NCBI GenBank assembly: GCA_003224145.1
Contig: QHYN01000101.1
Coordinates: 1-34,343 of the forward strand
Source of the DNA: Acidobacteriota bacterium
GTDB taxonomy: Bacteria; Acidobacteriota; Terriglobia; Acidiferrales; UBA7541
Direction of reading: 5' to 3'
DNA: 34,343 nt
In this document: piece by piece, positions 14,318-22,871 of the stretch
Position numbering within the stretch: the first letter of the stretch is position 1
Layout of the letters: the number at the start of each line of letters is the position of its first letter
Made by a program: the position numbers and the translations under genes
Notes under the pieces: model-generated
The model's database searches: none
Seen by the model: the letters and a program-made list of their open reading frames with translations, nothing else
Told to the model about the DNA's origin: nothing

Positions 14318-16528
14318 CTACTGCAGCGGCGGCCACGCCTTACATTCCGACGCAGTGACCGGCGAGGTTAAAGGAGAGTCCATTTTGGAGCGAATCACCC
14401 CGTCGGAGGTTGAACAGAAGCTTCTTGTTCTGGTGTTGCTGTCGACGGGCGTAGCAACCACCACATATTCCTCGCACTGGTGTTGCTTGCAGTCAGCTGT
14501 GACTCTGAAACGATATCCAGACTTCGTGCACCACGCGTCCGCGGTACAGCTCTTATTGGCCAGAGTTTCGTCAAGAAGACCTGCGTGGTCAGCCGTATAG
14601 ACGTTGGGTCCACGCGGATCTGGCCCAAGCGTGGCCAGATCGGGCGCATAGCCTCTCTTTGGATACGTCGTCGAATAGACGACTTGGGCGGTGCTCACCG
14701 TACGTACGCTGCCGACCGCGCTCGCTTCATTGGCAGCAATCCTCGAACGCAGCAGGTTGGGAATCGCGATTGCCGCCACGATCAAAACTCCACCGACGTC
14801 CATGGCGGAGCTTGTACTGGCTTCGCGGATTGCGGTTTCCTCGCCATAAACCCAGATTGCCCCCGGGGTACTTTCTGTGGCCAACTGCGCGAGAGATTCC
14901 GCCATCCCTGGCGCTACCTGCCGCAGCCTCAGCGCTGTCATGGCTAAGGGATCCTGGTATAACAATGCGGAAGCGCTCAGTGAGTGCCCTGGTGGCAGTG
15001 ACGCCAGGAGCTTCTCGGACTTTGCCAATGATTCGCCGGTCCTATGCAGCCGAACTGCCTCGGCAACCACATCACGGCTCGAGCCTATGACCAGATACCC
15101 ATCCACAAACGCATAGCCGATTTCGCTGGCGGCCTTCGCGTTGGGAATTCTGACCGTATAGTAGGTGACGCCTCCGTCATCGACATGCTCCGCATCGAAA
15201 TGCGCTGCGGCCAGCAACATGCTCAACGTTTGCTGTAAACGGTTGACATCCTTAACGCCAAATATTGCCTTCCATTCGGGCTGCGGCGGAGTGACATTGT
15301 CCAGCTCCAGTGTAATCTCTCCTCCCAGCTGACTGAGCAGATCGTCCTTTAGACTGAGTTTTAACGCCTGTTCGAATTGAGCAAGCGCAGCGAATGCGCT
15401 GGAATTCGAGGCACTCGTGAGCTCCTTAACATCTTCAAATATCTGTGCAGGGTCCTTGAGCAACACTGTGCCCGCCAGCATCGCCTTTGGAGAGGCAAAA
15501 TCCAGGCTGCTCAGGAGCGCCGGCTTCGCCAGCCAGGACGCGGCTCCATGCCGCGGAGCGCTGAAGCTCAATTCCACTTGGCTGATTGCTTGGCCAGCCA
15601 CGCTCTTGTGCCCCCAAACTAGGTACTTCAAATCGGCAAATCCGCTGTGCTGGAATGCCAACTGGTTCTGATTCGTGCCGGGTGGGACTTGGCTCAGGAT
15701 CTTGTGCAAATCAGCGGCTGCTAAAACGGTCACTCCGCCTTGATACTCCTGTACCACACGCTGCCCAAAGGGAGTGGAGACAAACTCCCGGCTACTACGG
15801 CTCAGCCGAGCATTAAAACTGCGCAGTGTGGCCAGATCGAGCGCTCCGACGACAAAATCAGGGCGTACCAGAACCACGAGTTCCTGCTCCTGGCCCTTAT
15901 CCTTTGTCGTCGCGAGTTCCTGCGGATCCAACACGCGCACGCCCGGCTTCGATTTGCCGGCAAGTTCACTGACCATCTGCTGTAGAAACTTTTTCAGGCC
16001 CGGCTTCCGCACTTCCGCAACCATCAGAAGTCTGGGCTCTCGGCCTTCCATCGCGCCCGACACCACGATTTCCCCTCCCAGGTATTGGCTGACCTGATAG
16101 AACTTCTCCAGAGAATCCTCCACCTTAGGCCCGGCCGTGGCCGGCTCGCCGTGCTGCCACCAATCGCGGAGTACCGAGCTCTCCTGCAGCTCCTGCCGGA
16201 AAACCTTCAGTACCTGATGCGCGGCGTCGCCATAGTTGGGGAACGCGGCATAGGACATCGTCGATTCCGGCATCAGCGGCAAAAGACGGCTATCGCCGCG
16301 CGCCTCCGGAAATTTGAGGTCGTTCTGAAGCCGCTCGGCCAGCCGGCCGAACTCCGCCAGCAATCCAGGGTACTTGTTCAACTCCTGAGTCCATAGCGCT
16401 TCGGGTGCTTGGCCTTCCGGCTTGGCCTGGGCGCCACACGCCGAGGCAACAACAAAGATCACGGCGATAGCAGCCGCGCACTTGATGAAATAACTCCGTC
16501 CTTGCTGCCGAATTTGGGCGTATCTCAT
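14318..16528 (-). CDS. Exported protein with a C-terminal type IV pilin-like domain
   Basis: 736 residues from ATG 16528 (GGAGG eight bases upstream), beginning with a signal sequence (KCAAAIAVIFVVASACGAQA). Residues about 40-570 form a soluble domain of a type found in exported proteins, possibly DUF3352-related, though I am not sure. From about 575 the sequence changes to a pilin: VGGVLIVAAIAIPNLLRSR, then IAANEASAVGSVRTVSTAQV and YPKRGYAPDLATLGPDPRG, with paired cysteines in the C-terminal globular part. The prepilin leader (GFTLIE, with Glu5) is missing, so this domain cannot be processed as a normal pilin. A second membrane segment or a docking helix is likely. It is separate from any pilus gene cluster here. 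The frame is open to 16648, but that extension lacks a ribosome-binding site. Confidence 0.85.
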   Translation of the reverse strand: MRYAQIRQQGRSYFIKCAAAIAVIFVVASACGAQAKPEGQAPEALWTQELNKYPGLLAEFGRLAERLQNDLKFPEARGDSRLLPLMPESTMSYAAFPNYGDAAHQVLKVFRQELQESSVLRDWWQHGEPATAGPKVEDSLEKFYQVSQYLGGEIVVSGAMEGREPRLLMVAEVRKPGLKKFLQQMVSELAGKSKPGVRVLDPQELATTKDKGQEQELVVLVRPDFVVGALDLATLRSFNARLSRSSREFVSTPFGQRVVQEYQGGVTVLAAADLHKILSQVPPGTNQNQLAFQHSGFADLKYLVWGHKSVAGQAISQVELSFSAPRHGAASWLAKPALLSSLDFASPKAMLAGTVLLKDPAQIFEDVKELTSASNSSAFAALAQFEQALKLSLKDDLLSQLGGEITLELDNVTPPQPEWKAIFGVKDVNRLQQTLSMLLAAAHFDAEHVDDGGVTYYTVRIPNAKAASEIGYAFVDGYLVIGSSRDVVAEAVRLHRTGESLAKSEKLLASLPPGHSLSASALLYQDPLAMTALRLRQVAPGMAESLAQLATESTPGAIWVYGEETAIREASTSSAMDVGGVLIVAAIAIPNLLRSRIAANEASAVGSVRTVSTAQVVYSTTYPKRGYAPDLATLGPDPRGPNVYTADHAGLLDETLANKSCTADAWCTKSGYRFRVTADCKQHQCEEYVVVATPVDSNTRTRSFCSTSDGVIRSKMDSPLTSPVTASECKAWPPLQ

Positions 16529-17108
16529 CCGTTTTGCCTCCGTCAGAATGGACGCAGGATCGACTGCTGGCCCCGTTTCTACCACGAAAATACTATCGAT
16601 GGCTGGCACGGTGCTGCTCGAGTAACGGCGTACTCGCAAACAATCCACTTGGACGATTGACGCATGAATTGGATATGCGAATTTTCAATGTCTGGTGATG
16701 ACCGGGCGCAGGGCATTCATTCCCCACACGGTCGAGGTGGGGTGCAACTAAGTTTCATCATTTCGGAAGTGAGGAAGCTGGATGAGGTAATCGTGGGGCT
16801 GGCGAGATTCGAACTCGCGACAAACGGTTTAGGAAACCGTTGCTCTATCCATCTGAGCTACAGCCCCTCATCAACAGACTACACCATTTTTACTACAATG
16901 CGCCCTTCGACGGGTCATCTGGTCTTTTAATAAAGTCCTCGAACTCCACGAATTCAAACAAGAAAGACAATGTTTGTAAGAACGAACTACGGACGAGGAC
17001 TGAAGTTTCCTGAATGGCGTATCGGCGGCTCGAATCCGCCCAGCATCGAGACGTGCGGTCGACGGGGAACTGCTTTCTCTTCTTATTCTCCAATTGGAAT
17101 GATTGCCG
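16529..17108. other. Intergenic stretch holding only tRNA-Arg
   Basis: Apart from the tRNA at 16794-16867 I see no gene. A plus-strand frame at 16664-16930 reads through the tRNA antisense and is not supported. 16934-16942 and 16995-17002 carry a weak inverted pair (AGTCCTCG/CGAGGACT) of unclear meaning. Confidence 0.4.
16794..16867 (-). tRNA. tRNA-Arg (CCT anticodon)
   Basis: 74 bases read on the minus strand from 16867. The acceptor GGGGCTG pairs with CAGCCCC, the D arm is GTAGCTCAGATGGATAGAGC, the anticodon stem-loop ACGGTTTCCTAAACCGT carries CCT, and the T arm is GCGAGTTCGAATCTCGC. Discriminator A is followed by CGA, so CCA is not encoded, unlike tRNA-Ile in this window. It decodes AGG. 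Confidence 0.95.
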
Positions 17109-17870
17109 TTAATACGATTTCTGCATCGGGCGGATGCTGATGTCCGTGACTTCGGCCGTGCGCGGGAGGCGGAGCGAATGAGTTACCATTTCCGCGATGT
17201 CTTCCGGTTGGAGGAGCAGTTCTGGCTTGTAGGCGCGGCCTTCCTTATCGAAAAGTCTTTCCATGCGCGGCGTGGCCGTGCGGCCGGGATAGATACACAA
17301 GACGCGGATGCCGTCGGCGTTGATTTCATCGCGCAAACTGTCGGCGATGGAGCGAAACGCGTGTTGCGTTGCGGAAAACTGTCCGGCGCCGACGGGGGAA
17401 CGAAGGCCAGCGGAAGAATTGATAAACACGATCTGGCCCGGGGCCTTGCGCAAGAGCGGCAACATGGTCTGGACCAAGGCGTAGTGGCCGCGAACGTTGG
17501 AGCGGTACATCAGATCAAGGTCGGCCAAGGAAGCCTTCTCGTGCGTGCCGTGAGCGATGGCGCCGCCGCAAAGCAGCAAAATGTGTAGTCGCCCAAACTC
17601 GCGCTGCAGCTTTTCACCGAGAACGTGAATGTCTTCGTCTTTGGTGAGGTCGACCGGACAAGCGTGGGCACGCGCGCCGAGCGCCTGCGCCTCTTTTGCG
17701 ACGGCCTCGAGGAGTTCCTTGCGCCGAGCGGCCAGATAAAGCTCCGCGCCTTGCAAAGCCAACGAGAGCGCGATGGCCCTGCCGATGCCGCTGCTCGCTC
17801 CAGTCACAACGGCAATCTGGTTCTTCAAGCTTTCCATGATTGGTGTCGCAGCCTCCGCCGGCTCATTCAC
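17109..17870 (-). CDS. Short-chain dehydrogenase/reductase family protein, catalytic pair altered
   Basis: 253 residues from a GTG at 17870, or 242 from ATG 17837; neither has a clear Shine-Dalgarno sequence. The Rossmann signature TGASSGIG (near residue 19) and the AARR NADP-type segment are intact, and the catalytic Ser is in INSSAG. Where SDR enzymes carry YxxxK, this protein reads GQFSATQHAFR: Tyr is Phe and Lys is Gln. The DNA at 17340-17390 supports this directly. The rest of the fold, including GIRVLCIYPGRTATP, is well kept. It may be a binding or regulatory SDR, or use other residues. It is divergent from the acetamidase-like gene across about 90 bases. Confidence 0.9.
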   Translation of the reverse strand: MNEPAEAATPIMESLKNQIAVVTGASSGIGRAIALSLALQGAELYLAARRKELLEAVAKEAQALGARAHACPVDLTKDEDIHVLGEKLQREFGRLHILLLCGGAIAHGTHEKASLADLDLMYRSNVRGHYALVQTMLPLLRKAPGQIVFINSSAGLRSPVGAGQFSATQHAFRSIADSLRDEINADGIRVLCIYPGRTATPRMERLFDKEGRAYKPELLLQPEDIAEMVTHSLRLPRTAEVTDISIRPMQKSY

Positions 17871-17963
17871 TGTGGATTGAAATTCTCACCCGAGAAATCA
17901 CACTGAAGGCCTATCATATCGAATTCATGCGCACCATCGGAGTTTACACTGAGGAGGAACAAT

Positions 17964-19310
17964 ATGATGGGTTTTCGTTGTTTTCTTGCTGTGGTTCTCG
18001 GCCTGCTCTTGGGTTCATCTCTCTTCGCTCAGAGTTCTGGCGAACGAATTCAGAGTGATCCCAGTGGCGAGTGGGTGCTGACCACCATCGTGTACGGGGA
18101 AAACCTCAGTGAGCGGCTGAAGCTCACAGCGGAAAAGGATCAACTCAGAGGAACGCTCTTCCGCGATGAAGGAGCGACGGTAAAAGGAACCCTCAAGGGG
18201 CAAGAGCTGCAGTTCAGTTTCAAGGAGTCCGGCGGAGACCAGAGTGAATATAAGGGACGATTCAACGGCGAAACGCTGGTGGGGGAGTACACGACTATCG
18301 GAACTGATGGCGACAGGACCACGGGCACATGGTCGGCCCGCCGAATTCCGGCGCGCTCCTCCGGCGGACCGCGCCAATTGGAATTCGTGCCGCAAGTTTT
18401 TCGCCGCACCTTTTCGAGCACGTTCGAGCCCGTGCTGCACATCTGGCCGGGAGACACGGTGCACACCACGAGCGTGGATGCCGGCGGCACGGATGAAAAA
18501 GGTGTCACGCGCGTGCTGGGCGGTAATCCGTTGACCGGTCCGTTTTATGTGGAGACGGCCATGCCGGGCGATGTGCTGGCAATTACCATCAAAAAGCTGA
18601 GGCTCAATCGCAATTGGGCGATGAGCGATAAGGGGCTCGTCAATCGCGCTATGACCACAGATTACGCAGCGAAAAACAAACAGGACTGGTCGAACACACG
18701 CTGGCACCTGGACGTTGAAAAAGGAATCGCGACGCTCGAGAAGCCGTCGGAAGCGATGAAGAATTTTACCGTGCCGGTGCGGCCAATGCTGGGCTGTGTG
18801 GGAGTGGCGCCGGGATTTGGCGGCGCGCCCGTCATATCCGGAGATTCCGGTCATTTCGGCGGAAACATGGATTTCAATGAGATCGCTGAGGGAGCCACGC
18901 TGTATCTTTCGGTCCAGCAGCCGGGCGCTTTGTTGTATGTCGGCGACGGACACGCGTTGCAAGGAGATGGCGAGCTCAACGGAAATGCTCTCGAAACGTC
19001 GATGGACATCGAGTTCAGCGTCGAGGTTCAGCAAAAGAAGGACATCGGCATGCCGCGCGTTGAAAATGCGGAGTTCCTAATGGCCATGGGGCTTGCGGGG
19101 TCATTGGACAGCGCGTTCAGCCGGGCGACTTCCGAGCTCGCTACATGGCTGCAGGAAGACTACAAGCTTTCCAGCTCTGATGTGGCAGCCATTCTCGGCA
19201 CGTCGATTCACTACAGCGTTTCGGAAGTGGCGGACCGAAATGTCGGAGTCATCGCTAAAATTCCAAAGAAGGCTCTTGCCACGCTGAAACGCGAGGCACC
19301 GGCAAAATGA
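17964..19310 (+). CDS. Exported acetamidase/formamidase family protein
   Basis: 448 residues. ATG 17964 is preceded by GAGGAGGAACAAT. The signal peptide is FLAVVLGLLLGSSLFAQ. Residues about 25-130 form an extra beta-rich domain (GEWVLTTIVYGENLSERLKL, GTLKGQELQFSF, GEYTTIG). The rest is the acetamidase/formamidase fold: HIWPGDTVHTTSVDAGG, NPLTGPFYVETAMPGDVL, GCVGVAPGFGGAP, SGHFGGNMDFNEIAEGATLYLSV and GDGHALQGDGEL. Family members hydrolyse formamide or acetamide in the cytoplasm. The secretion signal and N-terminal domain make a periplasmic role on another amide likely. The gene is convergent with the flavoprotein gene. Confidence 0.92.
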   Translation: MMGFRCFLAVVLGLLLGSSLFAQSSGERIQSDPSGEWVLTTIVYGENLSERLKLTAEKDQLRGTLFRDEGATVKGTLKGQELQFSFKESGGDQSEYKGRFNGETLVGEYTTIGTDGDRTTGTWSARRIPARSSGGPRQLEFVPQVFRRTFSSTFEPVLHIWPGDTVHTTSVDAGGTDEKGVTRVLGGNPLTGPFYVETAMPGDVLAITIKKLRLNRNWAMSDKGLVNRAMTTDYAAKNKQDWSNTRWHLDVEKGIATLEKPSEAMKNFTVPVRPMLGCVGVAPGFGGAPVISGDSGHFGGNMDFNEIAEGATLYLSVQQPGALLYVGDGHALQGDGELNGNALETSMDIEFSVEVQQKKDIGMPRVENAEFLMAMGLAGSLDSAFSRATSELATWLQEDYKLSSSDVAAILGTSIHYSVSEVADRNVGVIAKIPKKALATLKREAPAK

Positions 19311-19339
19311 GAAGGTATCGCGGCCAGGAAATCTTCCCG

Positions 19340-20710
19340 TCAGGTGACGGGCTTGACGTCTTCCATCAGAGCGAAAAACCCTTCCGCCAACGTGGGGTGG
19401 ATGTACACCGCGCCTTTCAAAAGCGTGTAGGGCTGATTGGCGAGCATGAGCGTGCCAAGAATCTGCACCAGCTCGCCGCCTTCGGAAGCCAAAATGGAAG
19501 CACCTAGAACGCGGTCATTGGAAGCATCGACGACAATTTTCATGAGCCCGGCGGTTTCGCCGCGTTCGATGGCGCGAGCAACATTGGTCATCGGACATTT
19601 TCCGATTTTGAGTTTGTAACCTTTCGCGCGAGCTTCTTTCTCGGTCATGCCCACACCGCCGAGCTGCGGATCGGTGAAGACGCAGTAAGGCACAGGCCGG
19701 TTTTCGGTCGTGAGGTTCTTCCCTTCGACAAGGTTCGCATACACGATTTGAAAATCATTGTAGGAGATGTGTGTGAATGCGGGACCGCCTTTGCAGTCTC
19801 CGAGCGCCCAGACTCCCGCGACGCTGGTTTCGAGGCGGGCGTTGACTTTGATGGAGCCGTCTTTGTTCGTGGCGATGCCAGCTTTGTCCAGCCCCAAGTC
19901 ATCGGTGTTGGGAATGCGGCCCGCGGCCACCAGCAGATGCGAACCCGTGACTTCAGAACCCGCTGTTGAGTTTTCGCACGCGAGGGTGATCGAGCCGTTC
20001 TTCTGCTGAACGGCTTCGGTACGGGCGTTCAAGACAAATCGCAGACCTTCGACTTCGAGCGCTTTCTGCAATTCAGCCGCGATTTCAGAATCTTCGCGGG
20101 GGACAATTTGTGCTCCCTGATGAAGGACCGTGACGCGGCTGCCGTACCGGTGGAACATCTGCCCAAACTCCAGGCCAATGTAGCCGCCACCGAGGACGAG
20201 CAGGTGCTCGGGAACGGTGCTCAGTTGCATGATCGATTCGTTGGTGAGAAACGACACGTCCCGCAAGCCGGGAATCGCAGGAATGCGCGGACGGCCACCC
20301 ACGTCGACAAAAATCGTTTCGCTTTCGAGCAGCTCATCGCCAACCTTGAGCTGATGCGGGGCGACAAAGCGCGCGTGACCGTGGTAGAGACGAAGCTTCT
20401 TGCGCTCATCGACCCTTCTTTGCTGGCCGCTTCGGAAGCTCAGAACCACCTCATTCTTCTGCGCGACGATTTTTGTGAGATCGACGCGAACATCGGATGT
20501 GTAGACGGCCCAGCGCGCGGCATTGCGCGTATAGTGAGCGACTTGCGCGCGATGAACCATGGTTTTCGTCGGCGTGCAGCCGACGTTGATGCAGGTTCCG
20601 CCCAGGTTCTTTCCCTCGACGAGCGCGACGGACCATCCCAAATCCGCGAGGCGAAACGAGAGAGGATTGCCGGCTTGGCCAGAGCCGACGATGATGGCGT
20701 CATATTTCAT
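19340..20710 (-). CDS. Mercuric-reductase-like FAD/NAD(P)-disulfide oxidoreductase
   Basis: 456 residues. ATG 20710 has GGAGG nine bases upstream. The N-terminal FAD motif GSGQAG (9-14) is followed by the redox pair Cys40/Cys45 in GGTCINVGCTPTK. The NAD(P) motif GGGYIGLEFG comes next, then the second FAD motif GVWALGDCKGGPAFTH, and a C-terminal dimerisation domain ending HPTLAEGFFALME. It lacks the N-terminal heavy-metal-associated domain and the C-terminal vicinal cysteines of true MerA, so mercury reduction is unlikely. Such proteins are usually labelled mercuric-reductase-like or dihydrolipoamide-dehydrogenase-like. It lies next to a copper-related cluster on the opposite strand, which may be coincidence. 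Confidence 0.92.
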   Translation of the reverse strand: MKYDAIIVGSGQAGNPLSFRLADLGWSVALVEGKNLGGTCINVGCTPTKTMVHRAQVAHYTRNAARWAVYTSDVRVDLTKIVAQKNEVVLSFRSGQQRRVDERKKLRLYHGHARFVAPHQLKVGDELLESETIFVDVGGRPRIPAIPGLRDVSFLTNESIMQLSTVPEHLLVLGGGYIGLEFGQMFHRYGSRVTVLHQGAQIVPREDSEIAAELQKALEVEGLRFVLNARTEAVQQKNGSITLACENSTAGSEVTGSHLLVAAGRIPNTDDLGLDKAGIATNKDGSIKVNARLETSVAGVWALGDCKGGPAFTHISYNDFQIVYANLVEGKNLTTENRPVPYCVFTDPQLGGVGMTEKEARAKGYKLKIGKCPMTNVARAIERGETAGLMKIVVDASNDRVLGASILASEGGELVQILGTLMLANQPYTLLKGAVYIHPTLAEGFFALMEDVKPVT

Positions 20711-20929
20711 GAGGGGATTCCTCCAGCGGGGCGCGCCCCAAGACTTTACATCGGATGCGGCGCGGCCAGATAAGGCTCATAGAAACTCTCCATGTTGCTG
20801 AATGTCCTGCGCAGGAAAGCGGCTGTTGACCAGGGCTCTCACAGCTGCGACGATCGGGCCGTTCTGCTTGTGAAAGACAGAGACAGAGTCAGGTTGACGA
20901 GAGTGAGCTGACGGCGTAGCGTAACAAAG

Positions 20930-21361
20930 ATGGCGATGAAAATCGCGGCACCGATGAATATGCGCAGATGGGGAGCAGCGGCCGCCAGTCTGGTGACGTT
21001 GCTGGCTCTTGTTGTTGCGCCGATTTGCGCGCCCTTGTGTGCCGCGCAAGCCTGCTCTCAGGCGCCGGGCGCGACTGCGAAAGGGCCGTGTCACTTTGCG
21101 GAGGCAGCAAAGGGCAACGGGCTTCATGCTCGCGCCGTGCAGAATTGCAGCGCGCTGGAATTGCAAGCGGCCGATCCAACTTCAACCAACTTGCGCAGTT
21201 CTTTGCAGGCGCGACGCTTCATGGTTTCCGCTGGCTCGTTCGATCTCCTACTGCCGGACCTTCTTCCCGGGATGGAAAATCATTGCGGCGCGGGTTGTGC
21301 CCACAGGCCGCCACCGGGGCACTCTAGTTCCCCAGCCGCCATAGTTGTCCTCCGCATCTGA
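20930..21361 (+). CDS. Small exported Cys/His-containing protein, possibly copper-related
   Basis: 143 residues. A hydrophobic signal-like segment (AAAASLVTLLALVVAPICA) precedes a cysteine-bearing mature part (PLCAAQACSQA, GPCHFAEA, NCSALEL, HCGAGCAHRPPPGHSS). No family is recognised. The start may be 20930 or the ATG at 20960, which gives a shorter basic n-region (MRRWG). There is no strong Shine-Dalgarno sequence. It sits 120 bases upstream of the multicopper oxidase in the same direction, so a periplasmic metal-binding role is plausible by context. Confidence 0.6.
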   Translation: MAMKIAAPMNMRRWGAAAASLVTLLALVVAPICAPLCAAQACSQAPGATAKGPCHFAEAAKGNGLHARAVQNCSALELQAADPTSTNLRSSLQARRFMVSAGSFDLLLPDLLPGMENHCGAGCAHRPPPGHSSSPAAIVVLRI

Positions 21362-21455
21362 TTCCTCCTCCTGCAAAGCTGAAAATCAGACCTTGCCGGG
21401 TGCCTTGACGTGGTCCCGGGCCCAGCCTCGAGCGAGGGTCGGGTAACGGGGCGGG

Positions 21456-21469
21456 ATTTGCATGCAAAT
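21456..21469. promoter_or_regulatory. Perfect 14-base palindrome overlapping the multicopper oxidase leader
   Basis: ATTTGCATGCAAAT is self-complementary and ends just before the AAGGAGG ribosome-binding site (21470-21476) of the multicopper oxidase. It could be an operator for a dimeric repressor or a small RNA structure controlling translation. No regulator gene is visible nearby. Confidence 0.4.
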
Positions 21470-21481
21470 AAGGAGGCGAAA

Positions 21482-22807
21482 ATGAGCGGTTCAAGAAGAA
21501 GGTTCTTTCAGGACGCGGCTATCTTGGGTGCGGGCCTCTTGGGACTGGGCCGGGAAGTGCGAGCAGAGGAAGACCATCCCGCGCAAAAAAGCCGCCGAGA
21601 AACCGGCAAACGACCGGTAGCGGAGCGAGGGGTGTACCTGCCGATGGTAACCCCTGATGTGACGGACCTGCCTCACGAAATGGACGACGGCACAAAGGTT
21701 TTCCACCTCGTTGGCGAGCCAGTGAAACGAAAAATCGTGCCGTTCAAGACCATCGACGCATGGGGCTACAACGGAAGCTGCCCAGGGCCGACGATTCAAG
21801 TGCAGCAGGGAGACCGCGTGCGCGTCATTTTCGAGAACCGGTTGCCGGAGTCCACGTCCATGCACTGGCACGGCCTCGAGGTTCCCATTGAGCAAGACGG
21901 CGTCCCATACATCAGTCAAAAGCCGGTGGCCCCGGGAGAAAAATACGTTTACGAATTTACGGTTCATCAGGAGGGCACGTTTTTTTATCACGCGCACAGC
22001 GCCATGCAGGAAATGATGGGGCTGGTGGGTTTCTTCATCGCACACCCCGAAAAAAGCTACAAACCCCGCGTGGATCATGACTACGGCCTGATCCTGCAGG
22101 AATGGGCTGTTCTGCCGAGCAATACCGTTCCAAACACCGCCTCGATGGAATTCAACTGGCTGACGTTCAACGGGGCTGCTGCGCCGATGACGACTCCGCT
22201 GCTGGCGCGGCTGGGGAGCCGCGTGCGGCTGCGTTTCCTGAACCTCGGCGTGGATCACCATCCGATCCATTTACACGGAAATCAGTTCGTATTGACGGGG
22301 ACGGAAGGCGGGCGCGCGCCGGAATCGGCGTGGTTTCCGATGAACACAGTGCTCGTGGGCGTGGCGCAAGCGCGCGTCGTCGAATTCGAAGCGAAATACC
22401 CGGGCGCGTGGATGATCCACTGCCATCTTCCGCACCACATGATGAACAGCATGATGGATTTATTGCGCGACCGGCAGATTCAAACCGCCGATCAGACCGA
22501 GGCGAAGGCCCTCAACCAAATGCAGACGCTGGCGATGAACGTGCCCTTCGAGCACATGCATCCTTCGCCCATTGCCGAGAATGCGGCCAGTGTGCCGGGG
22601 TTCCCCCAGGATGCGTTCATGGAAATGGGCATGGATGACGTCGTCGAAAAGCCGGAGACCTACGGGCTGCCCAAGAATTGGAGCGCGGGGATGATGGGCA
22701 TGATGACCATGGTGCGCGTGTTGCCGGAAAAAGAATACGACGCGATCTTGGCGCGCAAAAAGGGTGCGAGCACGAGCAACGGCGGCGAACCCAAACATGA
22801 GTTTTGA
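21482..22807 (+). CDS. Two-domain multicopper oxidase (Tat-exported)
   Basis: 441 residues from ATG 21482 (AAGGAGG upstream), starting with a Tat-like signal (SRRRFFQDAAILGAGLLGLG). Copper ligands: HWHG 128-131, HAH 170-172, HPIHLHG 260-266, HCH 313-315 with His319 and axial Met324. The gap from HAH to HPIHLHG is only about 90 residues and to HCH another 48. Three-domain laccases and CueO need some 300, so this is the two-domain small-laccase layout, whose members form homotrimers with the trinuclear site between subunits. After the core, about 110 residues are Met/His-rich (FEHMHPSP, MEMGMDD, MMGMMTM), suggesting Cu(I) binding. It is probably a periplasmic cuprous oxidase. It precedes the outer-membrane efflux gene by 64 bases. 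Confidence 0.93.
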   Translation: MSGSRRRFFQDAAILGAGLLGLGREVRAEEDHPAQKSRRETGKRPVAERGVYLPMVTPDVTDLPHEMDDGTKVFHLVGEPVKRKIVPFKTIDAWGYNGSCPGPTIQVQQGDRVRVIFENRLPESTSMHWHGLEVPIEQDGVPYISQKPVAPGEKYVYEFTVHQEGTFFYHAHSAMQEMMGLVGFFIAHPEKSYKPRVDHDYGLILQEWAVLPSNTVPNTASMEFNWLTFNGAAAPMTTPLLARLGSRVRLRFLNLGVDHHPIHLHGNQFVLTGTEGGRAPESAWFPMNTVLVGVAQARVVEFEAKYPGAWMIHCHLPHHMMNSMMDLLRDRQIQTADQTEAKALNQMQTLAMNVPFEHMHPSPIAENAASVPGFPQDAFMEMGMDDVVEKPETYGLPKNWSAGMMGMMTMVRVLPEKEYDAILARKKGASTSNGGEPKHEF

Positions 22808-22825
22808 GGCAGAAGAAAAGATTCA

Positions 22826-22861
22826 ACACAGAGGACACAGAGACCACAGAAGACACGGAGA
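22826..22861. repeat. Four imperfect 9-base tandem repeats
   Basis: Units ACACAGAGG, ACACAGAGA, CCACAGAAG and ACACGGAGA lie between the multicopper oxidase stop and the GGAGG of the efflux gene. Such ACAGAGG-type strings recur in intergenic regions of various environmental bacteria, from memory. They sit in a short operon spacer and could affect mRNA stability or spacing. Confidence 0.6.
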
Positions 22862-22871
22862 GGAGGAAACG

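Noticed and set aside
16664-16930. 88-codon frame across tRNA-Arg
   Set aside because: It reads the tRNA antisense and has no coding features elsewhere; unlike the recombinase case there is no conserved domain attached.
19340-20710. Calling the flavoprotein merA
   Set aside because: It lacks the N-terminal metal-binding domain and C-terminal vicinal cysteines needed for mercury reduction, and no mer genes are nearby.
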